In this document: positions 14,258 through 23,676 of the stretch, one piece after another | How positions within the stretch are numbered: position 1 is the stretch's first letter | How the letters are laid out: every line of letters starts with the position of its first letter | Program-made: the position numbers and the translations under genes | Assembly (NCBI RefSeq): GCF_024700075.1 | Contig: NZ_JAJONE010000001.1 | Location: forward strand, 930,001 to 994,000 | Length of the DNA: 64,000 nucleotides | Reading direction: 5' to 3' | From: Hymenobacter sp. J193 | GTDB taxonomy: Bacteria; Bacteroidota; Bacteroidia; Cytophagales; Hymenobacteraceae | The notes under the pieces: model-generated | What the model saw: the letters and a program-made list of their open reading frames with translations, nothing else | Database searches by the model: none | What the model was told of the DNA's origin: nothing

Positions 14258-17200
14258 ATGAGTCTTTCATCAACCAGTATCAACCGCCCGGTTCTCGCCA
14301 TTGTGATGAGCCTGGTGATTGTGATTTTCGGGGTCATTGGCTTTCGGTACCTGAGCGTGCGCGAATACCCGAGCGTGGACCCGCCCATCATTACCGTGTC
14401 GGCCAGCTACACCGGCGCCTCCGCCGACGTGATGCAGGGCCAGGTGACGGAGCCTTTGGAAGAAGCCCTCAACGGCATCCAGGGCATCAAGAACCTGACC
14501 TCCAACTCCCGCGACGGCCGCACCCAGATTACGGTGGAGTTTGACCTCGATGCCGACCTGGAAACCGCCGCCAACGACGTGCGCGACAAGGTATCCGGCG
14601 CGCAGGGCCGCCTTCCGCGCGACATCGACCCGCCCGTGGTGAGCAAGGCCAACGCCGACTCCCAGCCCATTGTCATGACCTACCTCAGCTCCACCAAACG
14701 GACGCTGCTGGAACTCACCGACTACGCCAACAACACGCTCAAGGAACGCCTGCAAACTATTCCGGGGGTATCGGAGGTGCGCGTGTACGGGGAGCGGAAG
14801 TACTCCATGCGCCTGTGGCTGGACCCGGTGAAGCTTTCGGCCCTGAGCGTGAGCCCCGTGGACGTGCAGCAGGCCCTCACCCGCGAAAACGTGGAGCTGC
14901 CCAGCGGCTCGGTGCAGGGCCAGGCCACCCAGCTCACCCTGCGCACCATGGGCCGCCTGAGTTCAGTGGAGGACTTCAACAACCTAATCATCCGCAAAGA
15001 TGCTTCCTCGCTGGTGCGCCTGTCTGACATTGGCTACGCCGAGCTGTACCCCGAAAACGACCAGACCATCTTCAAGGTGAACGGCGTGCCGATGGTGGGT
15101 CTGGCCGTAATTCCGCAGCCGGGCTCCAACCAGATTGACATTGCCGAAGAGTTCAACAAGCGCCTGGAGCAGTACGGCAAGGACCTCCCCAAGGATCTGG
15201 AACTCAAGCCGGGCTTCGATAACTCCGTTTTTATCCGCAAATCCATTGAGGAGGTAGAGCACACCATCATCGAGGCCTTCGTGCTGGTGGTAATTATCAT
15301 CTTCCTGTTTCTGCGCGACTGGCGCTCCACCATCATTCCGGTGGTGGCCATTCCGGTGTCGCTCATCGGTATCTTCTTCGTGATGTACCTAATGGACTTC
15401 TCCATCAACGTACTCACGCTGCTGGCCGTGGTGCTGGCTATTGGCCTAGTAGTCGACGACGCCATTGTGGTGCTGGAGAACATCTACTCCCGTATTGAGG
15501 AGGGCGAAGACCCGAAAACGGCCGCCATCAAGGGCTCCGAGGAAATCCTTATGGCCGTGGTCAGCACCACTATTGTGCTGGCGGCGGTGTTTCTGCCGGT
15601 GGTGTTTCTCACGGGCATCACGGGCCGCCTGTTCCGGGAGTTCGGCATTGTGGTAGCGGGCTCGGTGCTGATTTCGGCCTTTGTGTCGCTCACGCTCACG
15701 CCCATGATGTGCTCGGTGCTGCTCAAGCGTGAGGAAAAGCACAACTGGTTTTACCGCAAAACCGAGCCGTTCTTCGAGCGGATGATTGGCGGCTACCAGA
15801 GCAGCCTCGAAACCTTCCTGCGCAAGCGTTGGCTGGCCTGGCTGGTGGTGGCCGGCACGGGCGTGGGCATCTGGTTTTTCATGGGCGCTATTCCTTCGGA
15901 GCTGGCCCCGGTGGAAGACCGCAGCCGGGTGAACATCAATGCCACCGGCCCGGAAGGTGCTTCGTTTGAGTTTATGGATGCCTACATGACCCAGCTCACG
16001 CAGCTGGCCATCGACTCGGCCGGGGAGCAGAACCTGAGCAGCGTGTTTGCCGTGACCTCACCCGGCTTCGGCGGCGGCTCCAACTCCGGCAACGCCCGGG
16101 TGCTGCTGCTCGATGCCGATGCCCGCCCCCAAAGCCAGCAGCTTTTGGCCGATAAGCTCAGTACGGGCGTGAAGCAACTGTCGGCGGCCCGCACCTCCGT
16201 CAGCCAGGACCAGAGCATCGGGGGCGGCGGGGGCGGCCTGCCAGTGCAGTTCGTTATCCAGACCCAGGACTTCGACAAGCTGCGCACGGCCGTGCCCAAG
16301 TTCCTTGATGCCGCCCGGCAGGACCCCACCTTCCAGTTTGTGGACGTGAACCTGAAGTTCAACAAGCCCGAGCTGCGCGTGACCATTGACCGGGAAAAGG
16401 CCCAGAGCCTGGGCGTGTCGGTACAGAGCATTTCGCAGACCCTGCAGTCGGGCCTCAGCGGGCAGCGCTACGGCTACTTTATCCGGGAAGGCAAGCAGTA
16501 CCAGATCATCGGGCAGGTGGCGCGTGAAGACCGCAGCCAGCCTTTGGACGTGCGCCTGCTCTCAGTGAAAAACGACAAGGGCGAGCTGATTCAGCTGGAC
16601 AACGTGATTCGGCTGGTGGAAAGCAGCACGCCGCCCCAGCTCTACCGTTTCAACCGCTACAACTCGGCCACCTTCTCGGCTTCCCTGGCGCCGGGCCGCA
16701 CCCTTGGTGACGGTATTGCGGCCATGCAGGCCATTGCCGACAAAAACCTCGACGACACCTTCAGCACGGAGCTGGCCGGCGCCTCCCGCGACTTCCAGGA
16801 AAGCTCCAGCAGCCTCATCTTCGCCTTCGGGCTGGCCCTGGTGCTGATTTACCTGGTGCTGGCGGCTCAGTTTGAAAGCTTCCGTGACCCGGTCATTATC
16901 ATGGTGACGGTGCCGCTGGCCCTTTCCGGGGCGCTGCTGAGCTTGTGGTACTTCAACCAGACGCTCAACCTATTCTCCCAGATCGGCATCATCATGCTGG
17001 TAGGGCTGGTGACCAAGAACGGTATCCTCATCGTGGAATTTGCCAACCAGCAGGTGGAAAACGGCAAGGACTACATGACTGGGCTGATTGAAGGCGCCAC
17101 CGCCCGCTTCCGCCCCATCCTGATGACGAGTTTGTGCGCCATTCTGGGCATTCTGCCCATCGCCATTGCCACCGGCGCGGGTGCGCTCAGCCGGCGAGCC

Positions 17201-17338
17201 ATGGGCATTGGCGTGGTGGGCGGGCTGTTTTTTGCCACGGCCCTCACGCTCTACGTAGTGCCCGTTATGTATTCGTATTTCGCCACGGCCAAAAAGCACA
17301 AGCCCGCCGAAGCCGAAGAAAAAGCCGTAGCCGCCTAG
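14258..17338 (+). CDS. RND efflux pump, inner-membrane transporter (HAE1 type)
   Basis: 1026 residues, normal for the family. The first membrane helix starts INRPVLAIVMSLVIVIFGVIG, then YPSVDPPIITVSASYTGASADV. TM4 carries the proton-relay acidic pair in AVVLAIGLVVDDAIVVLENIY, with EGEDPKTAAIKGSEEI after it. The second repeat has GLALVLIYLVLAAQFESFRDP and GIIMLVGLVTKNGILIVEFANQ. Twelve membrane helices and two large periplasmic loops are expected. It exports hydrophobic or cationic compounds by proton antiport with the adaptor upstream and the channel protein downstream. The substrate is not predictable. The pump start is separated from the adaptor by the four-helix-bundle insertion. Confidence 0.95.
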   Translation: MSLSSTSINRPVLAIVMSLVIVIFGVIGFRYLSVREYPSVDPPIITVSASYTGASADVMQGQVTEPLEEALNGIQGIKNLTSNSRDGRTQITVEFDLDADLETAANDVRDKVSGAQGRLPRDIDPPVVSKANADSQPIVMTYLSSTKRTLLELTDYANNTLKERLQTIPGVSEVRVYGERKYSMRLWLDPVKLSALSVSPVDVQQALTRENVELPSGSVQGQATQLTLRTMGRLSSVEDFNNLIIRKDASSLVRLSDIGYAELYPENDQTIFKVNGVPMVGLAVIPQPGSNQIDIAEEFNKRLEQYGKDLPKDLELKPGFDNSVFIRKSIEEVEHTIIEAFVLVVIIIFLFLRDWRSTIIPVVAIPVSLIGIFFVMYLMDFSINVLTLLAVVLAIGLVVDDAIVVLENIYSRIEEGEDPKTAAIKGSEEILMAVVSTTIVLAAVFLPVVFLTGITGRLFREFGIVVAGSVLISAFVSLTLTPMMCSVLLKREEKHNWFYRKTEPFFERMIGGYQSSLETFLRKRWLAWLVVAGTGVGIWFFMGAIPSELAPVEDRSRVNINATGPEGASFEFMDAYMTQLTQLAIDSAGEQNLSSVFAVTSPGFGGGSNSGNARVLLLDADARPQSQQLLADKLSTGVKQLSAARTSVSQDQSIGGGGGGLPVQFVIQTQDFDKLRTAVPKFLDAARQDPTFQFVDVNLKFNKPELRVTIDREKAQSLGVSVQSISQTLQSGLSGQRYGYFIREGKQYQIIGQVAREDRSQPLDVRLLSVKNDKGELIQLDNVIRLVESSTPPQLYRFNRYNSATFSASLAPGRTLGDGIAAMQAIADKNLDDTFSTELAGASRDFQESSSSLIFAFGLALVLIYLVLAAQFESFRDPVIIMVTVPLALSGALLSLWYFNQTLNLFSQIGIIMLVGLVTKNGILIVEFANQQVENGKDYMTGLIEGATARFRPILMTSLCAILGILPIAIATGAGALSRRAMGIGVVGGLFFATALTLYVVPVMYSYFATAKKHKPAEAEEKAVAA

Positions 17339-17394
17339 TGCCGCGCCGCTGTCTGCTTTCGTCGCCGCGCCCTTTTCAGCTGTTGATTTATTCC

Positions 17395-18810
17395 ATGCCT
17401 CGTTTCTTTCTTTTTGCCCTGCTGCTCGCCGCTCCCCTGCCCCTGCTGGCCCAGCAGCCGGTACTGCCGGCCCGCACGCCGGCCACCACGCCCCAGGCCA
17501 AGCCCCAGACGGAAAAGCCCGAAACCGTGGCGCCCGCCCCCGCCCTCACGCTGGCCGAGGCCATCCGCATCGGGCTGGAAAACAACTATGGCATTCGCCT
17601 GTCGCGGCAGGATGTGCGCCTGGCTGAAAACAACGTAACCCGCGGCAACGCCGGCCAGCTGCCCACAATAGATGGCAACGTCACCCGTTCCTTCACCCGC
17701 AACGACGTACGGCAGGAGTCGGCTGCGCGCACTACTGCCAGCGAGGCCAGCGGGGCCAAGTCCAACCGCCTGAACAGCAACCTTGCCGGTACCTGGACGA
17801 TTTTCGACGGCTTCGGGATGTTCATTGCCTACGACCGGCTGCGCACCGTGGCCCAGAGCCAGCAGCAGCTCACCCGCGCCACGGCCGAGGAAACCGTAGC
17901 CGACATCACCACGGCCTACTTTACGGTGGTGCGCGAGGCCGGCAAGATTCAGAGCTTTGAGGAGGCTTTGCGAATCGGCCAGCAGCGCATCGACCTGACC
18001 CAGGCCCGGGCCGATGTGGGTGTGGGCGCCAAAGTGGAAGTGCTGACGGCCCGCGTGGACTTCAACGCCGACCGCTCGGCCCTGATTCAGCAGCAGGAAG
18101 CCCTGAAAACCGCCAAGGTGAACCTCAACAACCTGCTCGGCCGCTCCCCTGCCCTCGACTTCCTGCCCGCCGACTCCATCGTGGTCAGCCGCGACCTGGG
18201 CCGGGAAACCGTTACGCAGGCTATCCGCCAGAACAACCCCCGCCTGCAGCAGGCCCGCATCAACACTCAGGTGGCCGCCTACGACCGTAAGCTGGTGCGC
18301 GCCTCCCGCTTTCCGCAGATCGGCCTGACGGGCGGCTACGGCTACAACCGCAACGTGAACGGGGAAGCCTTCTTCGGCACGGAGCTGACCACCAACACCG
18401 GCCGCCAGTTGGGCTTTAACTACGGCGTGGTGGCCTCCATTCCTATTTTCGACGGCTTCAACCGCAACCGCTTGGAGCAGAACGCCCGCATTGCGGAAGA
18501 CCAGAGTCGGCTGCAGCTGGAGCAAACCCAGCTGCAGCTGGAAGCCGAGGCCGAGCAGGCCTACGCCCAGTACCAGAACCGCCTGCAGCTGCTGCAGCTG
18601 GAGGAAGACAACATCCTGCTGGCCCGCCAGAACGTGGCTATTGCCCTGGAGCGCTACCGCCTGGGCTTGCTCACGCCGCTGGCTTTGCGCGAGGCCCAGC
18701 GCACCCAGCTTGACGCCGAAAACCGCCTCCTCGACATTCGCTTCCAGGCCAAGCAGGCCGAAACCGTGCTGCGCCGCCTTAGCAGCGGCCTGGTGCAGGA
18801 GCAGCCGTAG
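17395..18810 (+). CDS. TolC-family outer-membrane efflux channel
   Basis: 471 residues. Signal peptide MPRFFLFALLLAAPLPLLAQ, a Pro/Thr-rich spacer, then two OEP repeats beginning LTLAEAIRIGLENNYGIRLSRQDVRLAENNV and ETVTQAIRQNNPRLQQARINTQVAAYDRKL. Long Gln/Leu-rich helices (LEQTQLQLEAEAEQAYAQYQNRLQLLQLEEDNILLARQN) form the periplasmic tunnel. ATG 17395 is 57 nt after the pump stop and starts the signal peptide; the longer frame overlaps the pump. It completes the tripartite system. No TetR-type regulator gene is attached to the operon. Confidence 0.93.
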   Translation: MPRFFLFALLLAAPLPLLAQQPVLPARTPATTPQAKPQTEKPETVAPAPALTLAEAIRIGLENNYGIRLSRQDVRLAENNVTRGNAGQLPTIDGNVTRSFTRNDVRQESAARTTASEASGAKSNRLNSNLAGTWTIFDGFGMFIAYDRLRTVAQSQQQLTRATAEETVADITTAYFTVVREAGKIQSFEEALRIGQQRIDLTQARADVGVGAKVEVLTARVDFNADRSALIQQQEALKTAKVNLNNLLGRSPALDFLPADSIVVSRDLGRETVTQAIRQNNPRLQQARINTQVAAYDRKLVRASRFPQIGLTGGYGYNRNVNGEAFFGTELTTNTGRQLGFNYGVVASIPIFDGFNRNRLEQNARIAEDQSRLQLEQTQLQLEAEAEQAYAQYQNRLQLLQLEEDNILLARQNVAIALERYRLGLLTPLALREAQRTQLDAENRLLDIRFQAKQAETVLRRLSSGLVQEQP

Positions 18811-19055
18811 AGGCCTCTCACTCCCGGCCCCTATTCCATGGAGAGGGTGAGCCTAACGATTTCGTTCCGGCTGGGTGGCGCTAGCGAAGCAGCGCCTACA
18901 TGAGCAATTTTCCCGAGTCAGATTTATACGCTACATGAAACGCCAGGTCGGGGCGGCGCATGATAAACCGCGATAAACGGGCTACCAAGATAGCCAGGGT
19001 TGGCGCGCAATGTTATGCCGGCTGTTGCTTTTCGCAAACAGAGACAGCAGCCCTT

Positions 19056-19220
19056 TTACTCTGCCATTGCCGGCGCAGCTTTCAGGTTAGTTAGCGCTTC
19101 CTGGGTTTTGCGCTGGGTGCTGGCTTCCTTTTCTTCTTCGGCCTCGGCATTGGGTGCGGCGGGCGTGGCGAAAAAAGCCAGTAGGTGTTGCTTTTGCGGC
19201 TGCGTCAGGCCCTCAAACTT
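19056..19220 (-). other. Coding-like continuation of the zinc phospholipase C gene beyond an in-frame TAG
   Basis: After the TAG at 19221-19223 the same frame stays open for 54 sense codons, to TAA 19056-19058. It reads KFEGLTQPQKQHLLAFFATP followed by an Ala/Glu-rich helix ending LKAAPAMAE. Composition and codon use look like real coding sequence, not chance. Either the annotated gene has lost its C-terminal ~54 residues through a nonsense change, or the stop is read through, or there is a base error at 19223. Confidence 0.6.
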
Positions 19221-20318
19221 CTACGCGTCGAGCTTGCGTAGCCACTCCCCGTAGGTTTCATCGGCCAGGGCGTACTCGCCGACTTTCGTCTGATGGCCGG
19301 TGTCGAAATCGGCGTTGGGCAGGGCGGCCGCGGTGGCGGCACCCTGCTTTTCCAGCAGCCCGCAGTACTTGCCAATGACCGTGCGAAACGAGCTGCGAAA
19401 CAGGGCCTGGGCTTCGGGCGTGGGCAGCTTAAAGGCAAAAGGCTTCAGCGGGCCGATTTTGGGCAGCAGCCGCACGATGCCCGAAAGCATACGGGCACCC
19501 AGGCCCGGCCGCTGGTAGCTACCCCCGAACTCCTTGCGGTACTGGCGCCGGCTGAGGTGATACACGTAGTCGCGGCGGCGGGCGTTGGGGCTGAGCTTGC
19601 GGATATCTTCGCGCTTGCTTTGCCAGGCGGCGCGGGTAGCCAGCGGAATCAGCTCTTTCACGGCAAAGCGGTAGGAGCTGATGCTCAGGTCCACGTTGGC
19701 AATGACCTGGCCCAGCTTCAGGCCGTAGGTTTTCTCGAAGCCCCGCTCCAGTACCTCCTTGCTTACTTTGAAGCCTATATAATTGTGGTAGTCGTCGGAG
19801 CGGTAGCGGCCGGCTGCCACCTGTACCACATCGAAGGCAAACTCCAGCTGGGTGTGCTGGGCGGGCGCCTCCTCGTACGTGATGGTATTCCCAAATTTCG
19901 CCTGCAGCTCTGGATATACCGAGGGCATAGCCTTGTTGGTACCCTCGGGGTGGCCGCTGATGTCGGCAGCGTAATGGGCCAGGGCGCCAAGAGCAAACGC
20001 ATACTCGTTGCGGTCATGCGCTTCGGTTAGCAGATTAGTCACGAAGTCGCCGGAGCGCACGTAGTGGGTGAGGTTGGTGAAGAGCTTCGAGCCGAACGGA
20101 TAAAACCCCATGTCCTGAATGATGGCTCCCCCGTAGGCGTAGGCCTTGGCGTCCTGCAGTTCTTCGGCCGTGCCGCCCGGGAAGCGCTTTTGCAGCGTGG
20201 GCAGCAGGCAGCGCTGCCAGGTGGAGTCGATGTTGGCCTGGTGAGTGAGGACGGAGTAGGCAGAAACCGAAACAGCCGAGCCGAGCAGCAGCCAGCCAAC
20301 GAGCAGAAAACGCAGCAT
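19221..20318 (-). CDS. Zinc-dependent phospholipase C family protein, possibly truncated
   Basis: 365 residues to the TAG. Signal peptide MLRFLLVGWLLLGSAVSVSA, then YSVLTHQANIDSTW, the start of the PF00882-type zinc phospholipase domain. Histidine/Asp ligand candidates are His26, the HDRNEYAFALGALAHYAADISGHPEG run, and THYVRSGDF. These enzymes hydrolyse phospholipid head groups outside the cytoplasm. ATG 20318 starts the signal peptide; the longer frame to 20468 adds a non-signal leader. The frame appears interrupted: a coding-like 54-codon extension follows the stop (see 19056-19220). It is divergent from the large unknown secreted protein. Confidence 0.8.
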   Translation of the reverse strand: MLRFLLVGWLLLGSAVSVSAYSVLTHQANIDSTWQRCLLPTLQKRFPGGTAEELQDAKAYAYGGAIIQDMGFYPFGSKLFTNLTHYVRSGDFVTNLLTEAHDRNEYAFALGALAHYAADISGHPEGTNKAMPSVYPELQAKFGNTITYEEAPAQHTQLEFAFDVVQVAAGRYRSDDYHNYIGFKVSKEVLERGFEKTYGLKLGQVIANVDLSISSYRFAVKELIPLATRAAWQSKREDIRKLSPNARRRDYVYHLSRRQYRKEFGGSYQRPGLGARMLSGIVRLLPKIGPLKPFAFKLPTPEAQALFRSSFRTVIGKYCGLLEKQGAATAAALPNADFDTGHQTKVGEYALADETYGEWLRKLDA

Positions 20319-20510
20319 AGAAAATGGGGAAATGGTACGCCCGCAACGTGTAAAGTGTACTTTCCGTTGTCGGGCTTCGGCCGGGTTAAACCAGAAAACC
20401 GCCCCACCGATGCACCAGAAGCCGGCGGGCTGGCCTATTTTTGCGCCGCCGGGCGTGGGGCCGGGCAAGTAAAAGCACTGGGAATTGCTGTTTCGCTGCG
20501 TAGGTTTTCG

Positions 20511-22652
20511 TTGGATTTTTTAGGGCTGCTGCTTGTGGCCGGCGGGCTGCGGCCTTCGTGTGCCCGGGCCCAGGCCGGGGCTCCGCTGCTGCGGGAGCTG
20601 GCGCTGCGCACCGATACCGTCAGCTACCACCTTAGCCGCCACGTGCTGGCCATGAAGGGTGAGCCGCACCTGTACTTTACCTACCGCCGCGACGACGAAA
20701 CGGCCGATCTGCTGGTGTATCCGCAGCCCGATGTGCGCAAGCCGCTACGCCTCGTGCGCTCGGCCGACTTTCAGCTGCTCGACTCGCTCACCCTGGCCGC
20801 CGACGGCACGCACTACCGGGCCAAGCTGCGCTTCCGCGACCTGACGGCGGCCCAGTTTCTGCGCCTCACCTTTACGGCCCCCGCCGATTCGGCGGGCCGC
20901 CCGCCCCTGTCGCAGACGGTGGATCTGCTGCCCGTCACGCGCACCACGCTGGAGTTCCGGCCCACCGATACGGAGCTGTTCGTGGGTGAGGAAAAGGTGT
21001 TCGACATCGGCAGCAACAACCCCAAAAACGTGCGCACCACCGGGGAGTGGACGCGCGGCCAGGACATCGACTACCGTCTCACCCAGGAAAAAGGCCAGCT
21101 GCGCCTGCACGTGCTGCCCAACAACGTAGGCACGCGCATCCTCACCGTGCGCCCCCAAACGGAAAAGCCGTTTCTTACCGACAACAACCGCCGCCTGAGC
21201 TACGCGTTGCCGCCCATCCGGCAGGATTTCACGGTGAAAGCCTCACGCCTGCGGTTTCTGAGCGTCGATAAAAAGGAAATTACGCTGGTGGAGGCCACCC
21301 GTCGCCAGGGCGTAGAGCTGATTCTGGACAATGGCCGCACCTTCGACCTGCGCCGCACCTACCGCATCGAAGACCAGGAGGAGCCCGGCGGGGAGCTGAT
21401 TGCCGAGCTCTACATCCGCCAGTACCTGACCAACGACCGGGTACTGTGCTGGCTGCGCGTGTATAACACCCACCGCCAAACCGACAGCTACCTCTACATC
21501 AAGGAAAACGACCAGGCCAAGTACGTCACCAACTTCAATATCTCGCCCAAAACCACCATCAGCGGCCTGAGCGTGCGGCACCGCGGCGGCGACTGGACCA
21601 GCAACAACAACGTAAACCCCGGCGAAACCGTGGACGTGCGCCTGGATGGGGAGTCGTTGCAGCGGGCCCGGTTTCACTTCGAGGACGTGCAGGTGGTGCC
21701 CTCCGATTCCAGTATCCGCTCCGATGCCTCCGTGGTGTACCGCGTGCAGATTCCACTCACCAGCGACAAAAAGCGCATCAACATCTTCAACGCCGGGCAG
21801 CCGACGGGCTTTGCGCTGGCGGTGCGCGAGTTTCAGCGCCCTCACCCGCTCGATTTCGTGAGCATCACGTTTGGCGAGTCGCCCCGGCCCGTCACGCGCT
21901 TCAACGGGCCCATCCTATACGACCGCACCATTTCGGACGTGGTGTTTGGCTTCAACGCCGCAGGCATCGATACCGAGCAGCAGCTCTACGGCAAGCAGTA
22001 CCTTACTTTCGATATCCGCACCCAGAACAGCAAGGGCGAGCTGATTGAAATGCGCACCATCGACAACATAGTGGTGTGCCCGGATGGCACTTCGGTGCGG
22101 GCCGCGTTTTACCAGGACAAGCAGTGCCAGGTGGGCAATATCAGCCTGAACAACCTGCTTTCCGCCCGCAAAACCCACGATCTGGACGACTGGAGCACTA
22201 TTATCATTACGGTACGCCACACCCAGAGCCAGTACACTGAGCCAGGTTTTACTCAGAAGCTGGAGCTGGTGCTCAAGCGCAAGATGAAGTTCGATATTGA
22301 CGTGAGCTTTCCCGGCGGCCTGCTCACGCGCAAGCCCGGTGACACGGGTTTCGGCTCATTTGGGGGCATTTCCCTGGCCATGCTGGGGCAGCTGAGTTTC
22401 TATCATCCCGAGAAAATCAACCGCCTGCGGCCGTACAAGGTAGGGGCCGGCTTCGTGGCCCTTAACGCCTTCAACCTCAACAGCAGCGACACCTCCGTGG
22501 AGCGCGACCTGGGCATTGTAATTCTGGGCTCGGTATACCCTACGCGGCGGGAAGCCAAGCTCTCTTTTCCGCTGTATCTGGGCGGGGGGTGGCTGCTCTC
22601 GCGTGGCAAGCCCTTCTTCCTGTTGGGGCCGGGCATCGGGGTGCGGCTGTAA
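20511..22652 (+). CDS. Large secreted protein of unknown function with a beta-rich C-terminus
   Basis: About 713 residues from a TTG at 20511, which gives a hydrophobic export-like start (DFLGLLLVAGGLRPSCARAQ). There is no ATG or GTG in frame close to the coding start; the next ATG is at 20653, inside sequence that already looks coding. I do not recognise a family. The middle region has repeated beta-type segments (DLLPVTRTTLEFRPTDTELFVGEEKVFD, SADFQLLDSLTLAADG), and the final ~130 residues (GSFGGISLAMLGQLSFYHPEKINRLRPYKVGAGFVALNAFN, LFLGPGIGVRL-like ending) look like outer-membrane strands. It may be an outer-membrane or surface protein. The upstream extension to 20064 is antisense to the neighbour and is not believed. 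Confidence 0.65.
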   Translation: MDFLGLLLVAGGLRPSCARAQAGAPLLRELALRTDTVSYHLSRHVLAMKGEPHLYFTYRRDDETADLLVYPQPDVRKPLRLVRSADFQLLDSLTLAADGTHYRAKLRFRDLTAAQFLRLTFTAPADSAGRPPLSQTVDLLPVTRTTLEFRPTDTELFVGEEKVFDIGSNNPKNVRTTGEWTRGQDIDYRLTQEKGQLRLHVLPNNVGTRILTVRPQTEKPFLTDNNRRLSYALPPIRQDFTVKASRLRFLSVDKKEITLVEATRRQGVELILDNGRTFDLRRTYRIEDQEEPGGELIAELYIRQYLTNDRVLCWLRVYNTHRQTDSYLYIKENDQAKYVTNFNISPKTTISGLSVRHRGGDWTSNNNVNPGETVDVRLDGESLQRARFHFEDVQVVPSDSSIRSDASVVYRVQIPLTSDKKRINIFNAGQPTGFALAVREFQRPHPLDFVSITFGESPRPVTRFNGPILYDRTISDVVFGFNAAGIDTEQQLYGKQYLTFDIRTQNSKGELIEMRTIDNIVVCPDGTSVRAAFYQDKQCQVGNISLNNLLSARKTHDLDDWSTIIITVRHTQSQYTEPGFTQKLELVLKRKMKFDIDVSFPGGLLTRKPGDTGFGSFGGISLAMLGQLSFYHPEKINRLRPYKVGAGFVALNAFNLNSSDTSVERDLGIVILGSVYPTRREAKLSFPLYLGGGWLLSRGKPFFLLGPGIGVRL

Positions 22653-22686
22653 GCCGGACGTTATCCTTCGGCAAGAAACCGCGTTT

Positions 22687-22726
22687 AAAGCCAACGCCTG
22701 TCTGCACCGGACAGGCGTTGGCTTTT
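22687..22726 (+). terminator. Rho-independent terminator
   Basis: AAGCCAACGCCTGTC paired with GGACAGGCGTTGGCTT around a TGCACC loop, then TTTT. It ends the large secreted-protein gene 35 nt after its stop and precedes the VTT gene. Confidence 0.85.
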
Positions 22727-22742
22727 CATTTTAGCGTTGCGT

Positions 22743-23534
22743 ATGTCTGCTACCGAATCGGCGCCGGTTTCTCTGCAGCCGGAAGCTTCTTCCAGCCGCC
22801 TGCCACTGTATGTTTCCCTGGGTTTGGTGGCCGCGCTGGTGGGCTGCTACTTTCTGTGGCCCGCTTTCCACGATGCCGTGCGGGAGGCCTTCACCATCCT
22901 CACCAGCGGCGACAAGCCCCGCATTGCAGCCTGGGTAAAGCAGTTCGGGTTCTGGGGGCCGGTGCTGGTCGTGCTGGCTATGGTAGCGCAGATGTTCCTG
23001 GTCGTCATCAACAACGTACTGCTGATCCTGGTGGCTATTCTGGCCTACGGGCCGTGGTGGGGGTCCTTGCTGGCCTGGGTGTCGGTGCTCACAGCTTCCA
23101 CGGTGGGCTACTTTCTGGGCCGGGGGCTGGGTGGGGCCTTCGTGGCGAAAATCCTGGGCCGCAAAAACGCGCAGAAGGTAGAAGATCAGGTTGGCCGCTA
23201 CGGCATTGGGGCCGTGTTCATTGCCCGGCTCACCCCGGTTATTTCCAACGACGCCATCAGCTTCGTGGCGGGGCTGGGCCGGCTGGGCTACCTGAAGTTC
23301 ATTTCAGCCACCGCAGTAGGTATCCTGCCGCTTATCGGGCTGCTGGCTTACCTGGGCGAAGACACCAAACGCCTAAAGTCGGGGCTGCTGTGGGTTTCGG
23401 GCATCAGTCTGCTACTCTTTGCAGGCTACGTATTCTGGGACAAGCGCCGCAACCCGCAAGCCGCCCAAAAGCCTGACGATGGCCGCCCCCGCCCCGCCGG
23501 GCCTCTCCCCCACCACACGCCGCTACGTCGTTGA
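22743..23534 (+). CDS. VTT-domain (TVP38/TMEM64, DedA-like) membrane protein
   Basis: 263 residues. Several hydrophobic helices (about 22-42, 75-125, 165-190, 195-240). The signature of the VTT (SNARE-associated) fold is visible: GFWGPVLVVLAMVAQMF, then GYFLGRGLGGAFVAKILG and GIGAVFIARLTPVISNDAISFVAGLGRLGYLKF, where the F-x-x-R-x-x-P core sits in the re-entrant region. Relatives are lipid scramblases or undecaprenyl-phosphate flippases of the inner membrane. A Pro/Arg-rich hydrophilic tail closes the protein. ATG 22743 is preferred to an in-frame TTG at 22737. The stop is convergent with the PAS gene. Confidence 0.88.
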   Translation: MSATESAPVSLQPEASSSRLPLYVSLGLVAALVGCYFLWPAFHDAVREAFTILTSGDKPRIAAWVKQFGFWGPVLVVLAMVAQMFLVVINNVLLILVAILAYGPWWGSLLAWVSVLTASTVGYFLGRGLGGAFVAKILGRKNAQKVEDQVGRYGIGAVFIARLTPVISNDAISFVAGLGRLGYLKFISATAVGILPLIGLLAYLGEDTKRLKSGLLWVSGISLLLFAGYVFWDKRRNPQAAQKPDDGRPRPAGPLPHHTPLRR

Positions 23535-23629
23535 ACAGGTATTGGTCTCGGACGCTTGAATAGCTGAAGATGCCTGCAGTAAGTCAGTAATCTGCCTTAT
23601 TTCAAGTTGCTGCCGCTTCACCTAAAAAC

Positions 23630-23661
23630 CAAAAAGGCTCCTGCTATGGAGCCTTTTTGGT
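23630..23661. terminator. Bidirectional terminator
   Basis: AAAAAGGCTCC, TGCTAT loop, GGAGCCTTTTT between the convergent VTT gene and PAS gene. Confidence 0.85.
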
Positions 23662-23676
23662 TACACTATCAACCCA

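Noticed and set aside
17335..18525. 396-residue frame antisense to the TolC-like gene
   Set aside because: A mirror of a well-defined outer-membrane channel gene.
19000..19254. Plus-strand 84-residue frame at 19.0-19.25 kb
   Set aside because: Antisense to the coding-like continuation of the zinc phospholipase gene; no supporting feature.
20064..20510. N-terminal extension of the large secreted protein
   Set aside because: Antisense to the start of the neighbouring phospholipase gene and lacks any coding or signal feature.
20511..22652. Assignment as a T9SS plug protein (DUF5103)
   Set aside because: The N-terminal and C-terminal patterns do not match what I know of that family; left as unknown.
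22589..23476. Overlapping plus-strand frame across the VTT gene
   Set aside because: Arg/Gly/Ala-rich frame in a phase different from the membrane protein, whose helices and family motifs are clear.
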